This document shows positions 32,960-40,970 of a stretch of 64,000 nt of DNA, in pieces. The position numbers were made by a program, and so were the translations under genes. The notes under the pieces were generated by a model. It saw only the letters and a list, made by a program, of their open reading frames with translations. It made no database searches and was not told the origin of the DNA. The number at the start of each line of letters is the position of its first letter. Positions within the stretch are counted from its first letter, which is position 1. This DNA is from Flavobacterium sp. ZT3R18 (GTDB taxonomy: Bacteria > Bacteroidota > Bacteroidia > Flavobacteriales > Flavobacteriaceae): NCBI RefSeq assembly GCF_007097385.1, contig NZ_VJZS01000019.1, positions 1 through 64,000 of the forward strand, written 5' to 3'.

Positions 32960-34778
32960 AAAAATAAAAAAAACGGTTTACTCGATTGCCTCTTTTCTTG
33001 AAGTTGATGCGGCTACTTGGGGGAATCTCTTGAAGGAACACCATATCGATTGCATGATTGAGGAGGCCGGTTTTTCTCAAAGAAAAGCATGGTTTGATTG
33101 TTTCAATATTTTAAAAGAAGAACTTAAACTTTTAGCTTTATCACCAAAAACTGTCGAAAACATATTTGTAGTATTTGAATATGAATTACCAAGAGAGCGT
33201 GGCCGAAGACCAGACGTTTTAATACTGAGTGGTACTAATTTAATCGTATTGGAATTCAAAGGGTTTTCTCAGGAAAATCAGGCGCAAATTGACCAAGTAA
33301 AACATTATGTACGGGATTTAAGAAACTATCATCAAAAATCACATGATTTAAATGTTATACCTGTATTGGTTTTGGCTGCTGCAAATTCTATATATCATGA
33401 AAAGGATGGGGTTCAGATCGTTTCGAAAAATAAACTGCACACCGTATTGACTGATCTAGTTAAAGAAGAATTTACTACTATAGAGAACTGGTTTGAAAGT
33501 GAATACGCGCCATTGCCTTCATTGATTCAATCCGCACAGTTGTTGTTTAGAGAAAAGCAATTTCCACAAATTAAGAAAGCTACTAGCGCTGGTATTCCAT
33601 TAACATTAAAAAAACTGAAGACAATAGCGGAACAATCCGAAGAGGAGAATTCACATCATTTGGCACTGATTACCGGAGTTCCAGGAGCGGGTAAAACACT
33701 CGTAGGCTTGCAATTTGTATTCGAAACCTATTTGCAAAACACCAAGCAAAAAGCGGTTTTTTTATCGGGAAATGGGCCTTTGGTTCAGGTGTTACAATAC
33801 AGTTTAGAGAATAAAAATTTTGTTCAATCGGTTCATGGCTTTTTGAAACAATATGCACACTCCACTCAAATTCCGAATGAAGATGTAATCATTTATGATG
33901 AAGCACAACGGGCTTGGGATGCAGAAAAAGTGTCTAATTCCCATAGAGATAGTAATAATGCAGAACCTACAGATTTTATTGCTATTGCCAATAAAAAAAC
34001 ACATTGTTTACTGATAGGTTTAATTGGCGAAGGCCAGGAAATACATCTAGGAGAAGAAAGCGGAATCGAGCTTTGGTCTAATGCGCTAAATCAATCAACA
34101 ACAAAATGGGTGGTGCATTGCCCAGACAAACTCAAAAACGAGTTTGCTAAGCAAGAGGTTAAGGTTGTTGAAGAATTTAATTTGACGACTTCTTTGCGTA
34201 CGCATGAATCAGTTACACTTCAAAGCTGGGTTGAGAATTTATTAGAGGATAATATTACCGTTGCAAAACAATTGGCAGAGAATTTATTTAAGGAAGATTA
34301 CGCGATCTATATTACAAGAGATCTTGAAATCGCAAAATCTTTTGTCCGAAGTAAATATGGTAATGAGCCCAATAAAACGTTTGGATTAATAGCCAGTTCA
34401 AAATGTAAAATTTTACCCAAATATGGAATAATGAATGGCTATACAGCAATACCAGCCTTTACATTTTCTCAATATTATGTAGATGACAAACATCCTTTCT
34501 ATTGTAGAAACCTAAACAGTGTTGTTACTGAATTTGCCTGTCAAGGTTTAGAATTGGATATGCCTATATTGGCGTGGGATACGGATTGGATTTATAATAA
34601 TGGTTGGAAAGACATGATGCCAAATTATAAAGCAATAGACTCAAAGCAATTAAGAAAAAACAGTTACAGAGTACTACTGACACGGGGAAGAGATGGGGTA
34701 ATACTATTTGTACCTGATGAAAATTCTCTCGATAACACCTATAGTGTTCTGCTTGATGCAGGTTGTAAAACGGTATGA
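32949..34778 (+). CDS. Nuclease-helicase fusion with DUF2075 domain
   Basis: A 609-residue cytoplasmic protein. The N-terminal part has a PD-(D/E)XK nuclease pattern: Asp89 in RRPDVLIL, then Glu102 and Lys104 in LEFKG. The rest is a DUF2075 superfamily 1-type ATPase: Walker A GVPGAGKT with Lys249, a Walker B candidate in VIIYDEAQRAWD (DEAQ), and a late motif VLLTRGRDGVILFVP that resembles motif VI of UvrD-like helicases. Overlap with the Nudix gene suggests joint expression. Similar nuclease-DUF2075 proteins are found in anti-phage islands, but no other defence gene is nearby, so a defence role is only a possibility. A hairpin terminator lies about 80 bp after the stop. Confidence 0.82.
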   Translation: MENKKIKKTVYSIASFLEVDAATWGNLLKEHHIDCMIEEAGFSQRKAWFDCFNILKEELKLLALSPKTVENIFVVFEYELPRERGRRPDVLILSGTNLIVLEFKGFSQENQAQIDQVKHYVRDLRNYHQKSHDLNVIPVLVLAAANSIYHEKDGVQIVSKNKLHTVLTDLVKEEFTTIENWFESEYAPLPSLIQSAQLLFREKQFPQIKKATSAGIPLTLKKLKTIAEQSEEENSHHLALITGVPGAGKTLVGLQFVFETYLQNTKQKAVFLSGNGPLVQVLQYSLENKNFVQSVHGFLKQYAHSTQIPNEDVIIYDEAQRAWDAEKVSNSHRDSNNAEPTDFIAIANKKTHCLLIGLIGEGQEIHLGEESGIELWSNALNQSTTKWVVHCPDKLKNEFAKQEVKVVEEFNLTTSLRTHESVTLQSWVENLLEDNITVAKQLAENLFKEDYAIYITRDLEIAKSFVRSKYGNEPNKTFGLIASSKCKILPKYGIMNGYTAIPAFTFSQYYVDDKHPFYCRNLNSVVTEFACQGLELDMPILAWDTDWIYNNGWKDMMPNYKAIDSKQLRKNSYRVLLTRGRDGVILFVPDENSLDNTYSVLLDAGCKTV

Positions 34779-34858
34779 ATAAAGATGTTTTATTTCAATA
34801 ATAGTCTGTTGAATAGGTAGTTATGTAGTAAACTAAAAAAGATAAAAGGAAGTCGGAA

Positions 34859-34889
34859 AATTTCATCCTCCATTTTTGAGGATGAAATT
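34859..34889 (+). terminator. Hairpin terminator downstream of the nuclease-helicase
   Basis: AATTTCATCCTC pairs with GAGGATGAAATT around CATTTTT. The T-run is weak (TATAAG), so efficiency may be low. Confidence 0.55.
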
Positions 34890-34994
34890 ATAAGTAACCA
34901 ATTTTTTCTGTTCCGGATATTCTTTTATCACAGTGTTAAGGCCTCCCAAGGAATAATCATTAGGATTGAAAGGAGGAGCCATCGATACTCCCAT
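34863..34994 (-). pseudogene. Possible gene remnant
   Basis: A 43-codon minus-strand frame (MGVSMAPPFNPNDYSLGGLN ... EYPEQKKLV) has protein-like composition and is preceded, in the same frame, by further coding-like triplets (GSRIKSKESWSL) but then a TGA. No homologue is recognised, and its end overlaps the hairpin at 34859-34889. It may be the tail of a decayed gene upstream of the GMC operon, or nothing. The rest of the interval 34779-35231 shows no gene. Confidence 0.25.
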
Positions 34995-35231
34995 TAGGCT
35001 CCAAGATTCTTTACTTTTAATTCGTGAACCTAGTCAAGTCACTCCAGGTATTACTTTCATGGGTCTTCCTCCAATAGCAAGGTCATTGCTAAAGATGCAG
35101 ACTTAAAACTTGGATTACACTACTCTTGCTGCAAAAGAAGCATTTTTACAGGGTGGCCCCGCATAAAATACGTGCTATATAGCATCATGAGCGAATTTGG
35201 ACTCTTTTCCATATGATTTTTTTTAGTTGAT

Positions 35232-36263
35232 TTATTTTGTTTCCTGAAGACGAAGTGTGGCTACTGAAATATGTGGCCATTTAATTTCAACAACACTTCC
35301 GTCAGGAGCAAAAACTGGAAAATCAAGAATTACAGTTTGTGTGTATTGTAATTGCAGAAAAGTACTTCCGTCAGGATTTTGTACCGTTTCGATCCAAAAA
35401 ATTGCAGAGAGACTGTTAGCATTAGCATTTACATTAATAAAAGGAATATTTGTGATCCCGCCAACAGGGGCTGTAACTCCAGGATTAGCAACACCGTCAA
35501 CAGGGTTAGCGTCTAAAAGAATAACTATTGTTTGGGTAATATTTTGTCCTTTAATAGCATTTTCTAATAAGATATTAGGGTTCATAATGACTTCCTGTGG
35601 AATGCCTGCTGGAGGAACGGCATTCTTTAGTTGTGACAAGTAGGTATCACTAGTCTTATTTTGCCTTTTACCATCTACAATAAAAAAAGGTGTAGGATCT
35701 GCTATATCAAATTGTGGGCCGCCATTTATAGTGAAAAATGTTCCTTGTGCTAAAAGAGAATCACCGTGAGGGATTGAACCAAGGCGGGCTATACTGGGTT
35801 GTACAGCAGGATCAGTGCCATTAGGGAGATTTAGGAATAAACCAGTTTCTAGATGAATACCATTTTTTCCGCTGGGAAGATTAACATCATTTACCTGTTG
35901 CAAATAGTGTAGGCCCATGAATGCAATATCTTGTTGTGCATTACCTCGGTTAATAATGTCTCCACCTATAGAGGAGAAGGTAAACGTTTCTGAGGTTGAA
36001 TTCAATATAATTTTGAATTTGTCTGTGGGTGGCGGACCTGGTTTAGCTTGGTTCATATTAGGTACTTCAATAAGGTTAAAACCCGGACCTACCCATGTAC
36101 CTGTGAGTGTTTGTAGGACACCAAGATTAACTGGTGCATCCAAAGATTCGGTTTTAAAGGTAGCTTTCAGTCCTTTATTGACTTTGTTGACTTTTTTGGC
36201 TTCTAGCTTATTTAAACCTGAAAGATTTAAATTGCTTAAGGGATTCTTTTGGTTGATGGACAT
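35232..36263 (-). CDS. Uncharacterised protein, last gene of the GMC/ferritin operon
   Basis: A 343-residue protein with no signal peptide. After a Lys-rich, poorly structured first 45 residues comes LGVLQTLTGTWVGPGFNLIE, reminiscent of beta-barrel (lipocalin/nitrobindin-like) openings, then conserved-looking GLHYLQQVND, GIHLETGLFLNLP and SIPHGDSLLAQGTFF with His residues. The remainder is beta-strand-rich (TIVILLDANPVDGV; VVEIKWPHISVATLRL). It could bind a cofactor such as haem, but I cannot assign a family with certainty. It ends the six-gene operon, 78 bp after the ABM gene. Confidence 0.6.
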   Translation of the reverse strand: MSINQKNPLSNLNLSGLNKLEAKKVNKVNKGLKATFKTESLDAPVNLGVLQTLTGTWVGPGFNLIEVPNMNQAKPGPPPTDKFKIILNSTSETFTFSSIGGDIINRGNAQQDIAFMGLHYLQQVNDVNLPSGKNGIHLETGLFLNLPNGTDPAVQPSIARLGSIPHGDSLLAQGTFFTINGGPQFDIADPTPFFIVDGKRQNKTSDTYLSQLKNAVPPAGIPQEVIMNPNILLENAIKGQNITQTIVILLDANPVDGVANPGVTAPVGGITNIPFINVNANANSLSAIFWIETVQNPDGSTFLQLQYTQTVILDFPVFAPDGSVVEIKWPHISVATLRLQETK

Positions 36264-36341
36264 TTTTGTTTTATTTAAGGTTGGTTATAGTTTTACTATG
36301 TTTTTATTTTTTTTCTATTTAAAGAAATAGTTGTTTTTACC

Positions 36342-36704
36342 TTACAGCTCTTTTCGGCTAAAGCCTTCAATCTGGGTTAATACTTCGGTGGTCATAAAAA
36401 CTTGCGGGGGATTACTAAAATCACTTAAGAATAGTTCTCCATATGTTTTTACAAAGTTTTGAAATATTGGACCGTTCACATGTTTTAAAAATGCATCTTG
36501 GTCTTTATAAACCTCCCAGAAACAAACCTCTCCTGCTGGCGGTGTAGGTAGACTTTTTTCTTTAAAATTAGGGATATGTACCATGTATAGTAATGTCTCA
36601 GGCTCATTTTCCTGTACATCTTGTGCTAGTTTTTTTAAAGCTGCTGTAGCTTTAGCTTCATTTCCGGGTAGGATAGTCCATTTTGCTGTCAGAGGATAAT
36701 ACAT
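36342..36704 (-). CDS. Antibiotic biosynthesis monooxygenase (ABM) domain protein
   Basis: A 120-residue ferredoxin-like alpha/beta protein with the ABM pattern: AKWTILPGNEAKATAALKKLAQDVQ (start strand and helix), TLLYMVHI, FWEVYKDQDAFLKHVNGPIFQNF. Members are cofactor-free oxygenases or binding proteins that oxidise polyketides and other small molecules, usually as dimers. Position in the operon, after a ferritin-like and a GMC gene, supports a metabolic role in one pathway. Confidence 0.85.
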   Translation of the reverse strand: MYYPLTAKWTILPGNEAKATAALKKLAQDVQENEPETLLYMVHIPNFKEKSLPTPPAGEVCFWEVYKDQDAFLKHVNGPIFQNFVKTYGELFLSDFSNPPQVFMTTEVLTQIEGFSRKEL

Positions 36705-36752
36705 AATTTATTTTTTATTTTATTAGAAAATTTAGATAGTATGATTAAAGTA

Positions 36753-36983
36753 TTATAGCTCTACATATTCAAAAGTTGGGCCTGCGCATTCTCCGTTGTC
36801 TAGTGGGATATTTAGTAGTTCCAAAGCTTTATATTTTAGATCATACATAACCGTAATGCCTTTAATCAGCAGTTCAGGTTGGCCGCTTACCGCATCATTT
36901 ATACCGTTGAGCAATGCTACATATACTTTATTGAAATCAATGGCTTTTTCCATCAGTTCAGGATTGTGTTCATAATCTTTCAT
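36753..36983 (-). CDS. Small protein overlapping the ferritin-like gene
   Basis: A 76-residue helical protein (MKDYEHNPELMEKAIDFNKV ... MYDLKYKALELLNIP). It overlaps the end of the ferritin-like gene by 14 bp and precedes the ABM gene by 48 bp, so it is part of the operon. CAGPTFEYVEL at its end might be a short tail motif. No family recognised; a small subunit or cofactor of the ferritin-like protein is possible. Confidence 0.6.
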   Translation of the reverse strand: MKDYEHNPELMEKAIDFNKVYVALLNGINDAVSGQPELLIKGITVMYDLKYKALELLNIPLDNGECAGPTFEYVEL

Positions 36984-37980
36984 TTTTAGGATTAGCCTTC
37001 ATATTGTAAACAGATGACCAGCTTATCGCGAAGGGGCGACCTGTGGGAACACTTCTTACTGGCATCTGGAAATTGGTATCATTGGCGCTATACATACGAC
37101 CATAACTAATCTCTTGAAATTTAAAGTAATGAGCGTATTCGATGTTTTCTCCAAACAGAACATGTTCAGTAGTAATAGTTCCATCGATACCTTCGCCCTG
37201 TCCTACGATTTCTCCGATAGCTTCTTCAGCATCTTCGTATGTAATCACCTTTGTGATTTTTCCACCGCTTCCGTAATAATGTTCAGGAGCTATCTGGCGT
37301 TTTGGATCTCCTATGAATATTCCCCCAGGAGTTGTTTCGTTCAAACGCAATAAGCCGTATCGTATCGATTCATAAAATTGACCTATGCTATCAAAATTCT
37401 TTGTGATTGGCGCTTTAGGGTCAGAGGGTCTTTCAATCGTAGCAAATTCTTCTAGAGCTTCTCGCGAAAATCTAAGGAGTTGTACTTCAAAGGGAGGCAT
37501 CCCTTTTGGAACTTCTGGAACGATACCTCCCGGTAATGGTGTGGGGTACGATGGGATGATCTCTTTTACATTAAAAAGTGTATCGCCTTTTTTGATAGTC
37601 TTTGGGTCTGTGATGGCATTAAGGATATTGGCAACCAGTATCATGTGCAGCATTTCCTCAACCACTACACTTCGAATAAGTCCTGCTGCTTCCACGTTAC
37701 TACCTTCTTTGATGGTGTAAAGCCCACACAAGTAAGGAGGTATTGTAGAAAGTTCTAGTTTCAATGCGGTTTTGAGGCAGTCTTGAAGATGCTTAAGGTC
37801 TTGGATGTAGTTTTTTACATCTTTTTTAGACATTTTTAACTGAATATTTTGGCCTTTAACAAGAGTTGCACCTTTTAGTAAAATTGAAGTATCCGTCTCT
37901 TGGGGACTATCTGAATCAGTAAGAGGCTTGATTAGTTTTTGACGATTCGGATTGTTTTTTTGAAAGAAATTATTTTCCAT
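36970..37980 (-). CDS. Ferritin-like protein, VioB/iminophenyl-pyruvate dimer synthase type
   Basis: A 336-residue protein with the ferritin-like helical core of the VioB-type family: LQDCLKTALKLELSTIPPYLCGLYTIKEG, IRSVVVEEMLHMILVANILNAI, and a later region with EHYY and HVLFGENIEYAHYFKFQEI. Glu in LELSTIPP, EE and HM of VEEMLHM and the later Glu/His are likely metal ligands. VioB and relatives oxidatively couple small amino-acid-derived imines in pigment or antibiotic synthesis. Lacking a signal peptide, it works in the cytoplasm. The gene begins 7 bp after the GMC gene ends. Confidence 0.8.
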   Translation of the reverse strand: MENNFFQKNNPNRQKLIKPLTDSDSPQETDTSILLKGATLVKGQNIQLKMSKKDVKNYIQDLKHLQDCLKTALKLELSTIPPYLCGLYTIKEGSNVEAAGLIRSVVVEEMLHMILVANILNAITDPKTIKKGDTLFNVKEIIPSYPTPLPGGIVPEVPKGMPPFEVQLLRFSREALEEFATIERPSDPKAPITKNFDSIGQFYESIRYGLLRLNETTPGGIFIGDPKRQIAPEHYYGSGGKITKVITYEDAEEAIGEIVGQGEGIDGTITTEHVLFGENIEYAHYFKFQEISYGRMYSANDTNFQMPVRSVPTGRPFAISWSSVYNMKANPKNERL

Positions 37981-37987
37981 AATTTAA

Positions 37988-39874
37988 TTATTGTTCAAGT
38001 TGTTTTAGAATAGCTTCGGCAGCTTTAAAAGTTAAGGCAGACATTGTTAAAGTAGGATTAGAAGTGCCAAGTGTAGGCATATTGCCGCAACCTACTAAAA
38101 AGAGGTTCTCGTGATCCCAGGTACGCATATCCTCATCTACTACAGAATCATCCTTCGTAAATCCCATACGGTGTGTTCCCACAATATGACCTGCACCCGC
38201 AAAAGTATATCCTTTGCCTTTGTAAGTAACATAGTCAGGATCATGCCCAGGTTTATACTCTGTAAAATCTTCGATACCACATTGTTTGAACATTTGCTCG
38301 GAAACGATTCCTGATGCTTCAAAAGCCTTTAGCATATATTCTGTGGCTTTGTAATGGATAACAGGTCTGTAATTATCAATATTATCTTTGTACGTAGGAT
38401 CAATGGTTACACGGTTGTCTGGATCAGGAGTCTGTTCGCATTCAAAGTGAGTGAAGAACTGTCGGGTAATAAGATCTTCTATTTTATCACGTAGTTCTTT
38501 ACCAAATATACCTTGTTCAACAGCATTGCTAACGTCTTTTGCAGGCGATCCTGTTGGCCATGCCCAGCCCCAGTTGTCGAGTGGCAGTATCCATGCGGCA
38601 TGTTCTTTACGGAATTCTCCATCTCGGAAGGTAGGAATATTAGAAGTAGATCCTGGACCACGATAGGGGTAAATAGGTTCTTTTGAGAGCCCCCATCGCA
38701 ATACTGTCATGTGATCCATCAGGTTTCGTCCTACCTGATCGCTGCTGTTAGCAGCTCCTGAGGCAAGCAGCAGCTTGGCATTTTCGATAGCACTGGCAGC
38801 CATTACATATATAGTGCCTTTGGCTACATGTGTTTTGTACTCACAAGAATTTCCATTTGTATATGTTTTATATTCAACTCCGTTTATCCAGTTAGAATTT
38901 TCATTAATCAGCAGTCGGGAAGCTACCGCTTGTGTTTTTATGGATAGGTTTGCCATATCACATTTTCGAAGCGTTTTTAGAGCATTGTATTTAGCTTGTA
39001 CTGGGCAGATTGGTACACAGCTTGCATTTCCTTCACAGCGCTGTCCTGTGTAAGGATCCCAGTTAGACCCCACAGGATCATAACCTTCTTTTGATTTGTT
39101 TCGGGTTATATCAAGTTTTTTTGTATTGGAATTCCATACTACGCCGTTGATGTCGTAATCCGGATTTGGGATAGAGTTTCGTCCTTGCGGTGTACTGATA
39201 CAATACAGTTTGTATGTTTTATTATTCAGTACGATTTTGTTGTTTTTGTTTATCACTTTTGTCATAACCTTATCCAGATAACTGGTTGGTATAGATTTCA
39301 TCGGGTAAACATATTCTTTGCCAAAGATATTCTGCTGCTCAATAGGATAGTTTTGATCCTGAACATCACCCGAAACGCCAATCTCATTTTCGGCCATTTG
39401 GTAATAACGGGACATATCTTCATACTTAATAGGCCAATCTACACCAACTCCGTATTTCGATTTCATCTTGAAGTCGTTTGGTAGCATCCTGAGGGTTGTT
39501 CCAAGCCAGTGTAGGGTAGTGCCGCCTGGAGCTCGTGTGTTGTCACTCGCAAAGGGCAGCGGTCCCATTTGTACCAGGTATCCGTTAGCAGAAGGTGTAT
39601 TCTTTTTTATCACTTCTATGTCAAGGACATTTATAGAAGGAGCATCTTTTATATTGGGATATGGTGAGTTAGGTACCTTTGCCGAAGCATTGTAAAAGGT
39701 TGTTAGATAGTCCTGATAGTTTTTGTAAACAGCTTCTTGATCCATAGCTATGCCAGCTGTAAGTCCCGCTTCAAGCAGAAGTACTTTTTTACCCGCATTG
39801 GTAAGCAGTTTCGCCATTATTGACCCGGCGATACCAGAGCCAACAATTACTACATCATAATTGTTATTTTCCAT
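37988..39874 (-). CDS. GMC oxidoreductase with 3Fe-4S-type cysteine motif
   Basis: A 628-residue FAD enzyme. The Rossmann motif VVIVGSGIAGSIMA is at residues 8-21, followed by the GMC pattern APGGTTLHWLGTTLR near 115-129. Cys280, Cys286 and Cys290 in RCEGNASCVPICP match the C-X5-C-X3-C spacing of the 3Fe-4S cluster in bacterial FAD-glucose dehydrogenase. The C-terminal active site block GAGHIVGTHRMG and NPTLTMSALTFKAAEAIL carries the catalytic His/Asn. The preceding gene encodes the matching small subunit. No signal peptide is present on either; the natural electron acceptor and the substrate are unknown. Confidence 0.9.
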   Translation of the reverse strand: MENNNYDVVIVGSGIAGSIMAKLLTNAGKKVLLLEAGLTAGIAMDQEAVYKNYQDYLTTFYNASAKVPNSPYPNIKDAPSINVLDIEVIKKNTPSANGYLVQMGPLPFASDNTRAPGGTTLHWLGTTLRMLPNDFKMKSKYGVGVDWPIKYEDMSRYYQMAENEIGVSGDVQDQNYPIEQQNIFGKEYVYPMKSIPTSYLDKVMTKVINKNNKIVLNNKTYKLYCISTPQGRNSIPNPDYDINGVVWNSNTKKLDITRNKSKEGYDPVGSNWDPYTGQRCEGNASCVPICPVQAKYNALKTLRKCDMANLSIKTQAVASRLLINENSNWINGVEYKTYTNGNSCEYKTHVAKGTIYVMAASAIENAKLLLASGAANSSDQVGRNLMDHMTVLRWGLSKEPIYPYRGPGSTSNIPTFRDGEFRKEHAAWILPLDNWGWAWPTGSPAKDVSNAVEQGIFGKELRDKIEDLITRQFFTHFECEQTPDPDNRVTIDPTYKDNIDNYRPVIHYKATEYMLKAFEASGIVSEQMFKQCGIEDFTEYKPGHDPDYVTYKGKGYTFAGAGHIVGTHRMGFTKDDSVVDEDMRTWDHENLFLVGCGNMPTLGTSNPTLTMSALTFKAAEAILKQLEQ

Positions 39875-39894
39875 TTAGATAATTTTACTATTGA

Positions 39895-40317
39895 TTATTT
39901 AACCGTAAGTGGACGATCTGCCCATGAGCCGAAACCGGGTTGCTTAGCTCCTGGTGGGTGGGTGTGTCCAGCATTCCACATCAGGCCTTGAATATAGGAT
40001 GCCGATGATACCACTTCGTTTTCCCAGTTCCCTGTGTACCAGAGTATAATGATCTTTTTTGCAAGTCCATCATAAGACGAATTAGGCATAAATTGTGTAG
40101 ATAAAGTGTTTTCGATGCTTTGTGCAGTATGTACTGGATCTGTAAACAGTTTGTTCAGATCCAAAAAGAAGTAGTCTATGGTTTCTTTACCTACATTTTT
40201 AAGAATGGTGTTGTAATAGTTTTCCAGCATTCCGGTAGCCTTAAGTTCGGTTTTGCCGAAACCGGTAAGAAGTGCTGAAACTTTTAAAAAGAGTTTTGAA
40301 TTGGAGTTGGATTCCAT
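39895..40317 (-). CDS. Small subunit of the GMC dehydrogenase (FAD-SLDH/gluconate-dehydrogenase type)
   Basis: A 140-residue protein. The order KVSALLTGFGKTELKATGML, AKKIIILWYTGNW, SYIQGLMWNAG and HTHPPGAKQPGFGSWADRP matches the small subunits of FAD-linked sorbitol and glucose dehydrogenases, which chaperone the large subunit. In those systems the small subunit carries a Tat signal that exports both; none is visible here, so the pair seems cytoplasmic. It is the first gene of the operon, 20 bp before the GMC gene. Confidence 0.72.
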   Translation of the reverse strand: MESNSNSKLFLKVSALLTGFGKTELKATGMLENYYNTILKNVGKETIDYFFLDLNKLFTDPVHTAQSIENTLSTQFMPNSSYDGLAKKIIILWYTGNWENEVVSSASYIQGLMWNAGHTHPPGAKQPGFGSWADRPLTVK

Positions 40318-40572
40318 AATATAGTTTTGGGGATTAAGGTGTTAAGAGTCTTTTTGCTAACCATTTTTTTTTGAGATAGTAGGTTTTTAATACAATTCGT
40401 TTACTGATTTTTAAATAATGAATGGCATATACTCGAAATAAATTTTACTAGCTTCCTTTTTTAAATCTAAATTACAGGAGATGTAAAATCAGTTATAAAA
40501 AAAAGGCATAAGACGGAGATTCTTATACATAAGTTGGAGTATCTGTAGGATAAGATTTTGTAAAAAAGAAAT

Positions 40573-40912
40573 TTAAACATTTGCAAATAATGTCATGCAT
40601 GATCGTAATTTCATATCGTCAGGAGTTCCAAATATCTGTGTTGCCGTTTTTCCGTTGAGATTTAATACTTCCTCAGAAATTTCAACCAGATGCTTACCAA
40701 GGATGGGATGCTGTAAATATGCAGTGGCTTCATTCAAATCTTTGAATCCGTATTGTTTTGCAGTCTCACTGGAACCCAGTCCTCTAATTTGAGGAAAAAT
40801 ATACCACATCCAAATGGGTACTCTTTTTGCCTTTTTTTATTTCTGAGAATGCTTTTAGGCACACCTGATTTTGTGCGTCTAAAAATTTGATTAATTCGTT
40901 GTTATCAGTCAT
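40573..40912 (-). pseudogene. DUF1810 gene with frameshift and early stop
   Basis: The frame starts at 40912 (MTDNNELIKFLDAQNQVCLKAFSEIKKGKKSTH in pieces) and runs as DUF1810 up to STH, where an extra T in CATTTGGATG (about 40813-40816) shifts it to an early TAG. The next frame continues correctly with MWYIFPQIRGLGSSETAKQYG and IFGTPDDMKLRSCMTLFANV, then stops; intact members continue for about 30 further residues. So the gene has both a 1-nt insertion and a lost 3' end. It lies downstream of the DnaE-like gene in an accessory stretch. Confidence 0.75.
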
Positions 40913-40970
40913 TTTTTTATTTTAGGTGCCACCGGTAAACCGTATCACTAAAATAATAATTTATTTGTTA

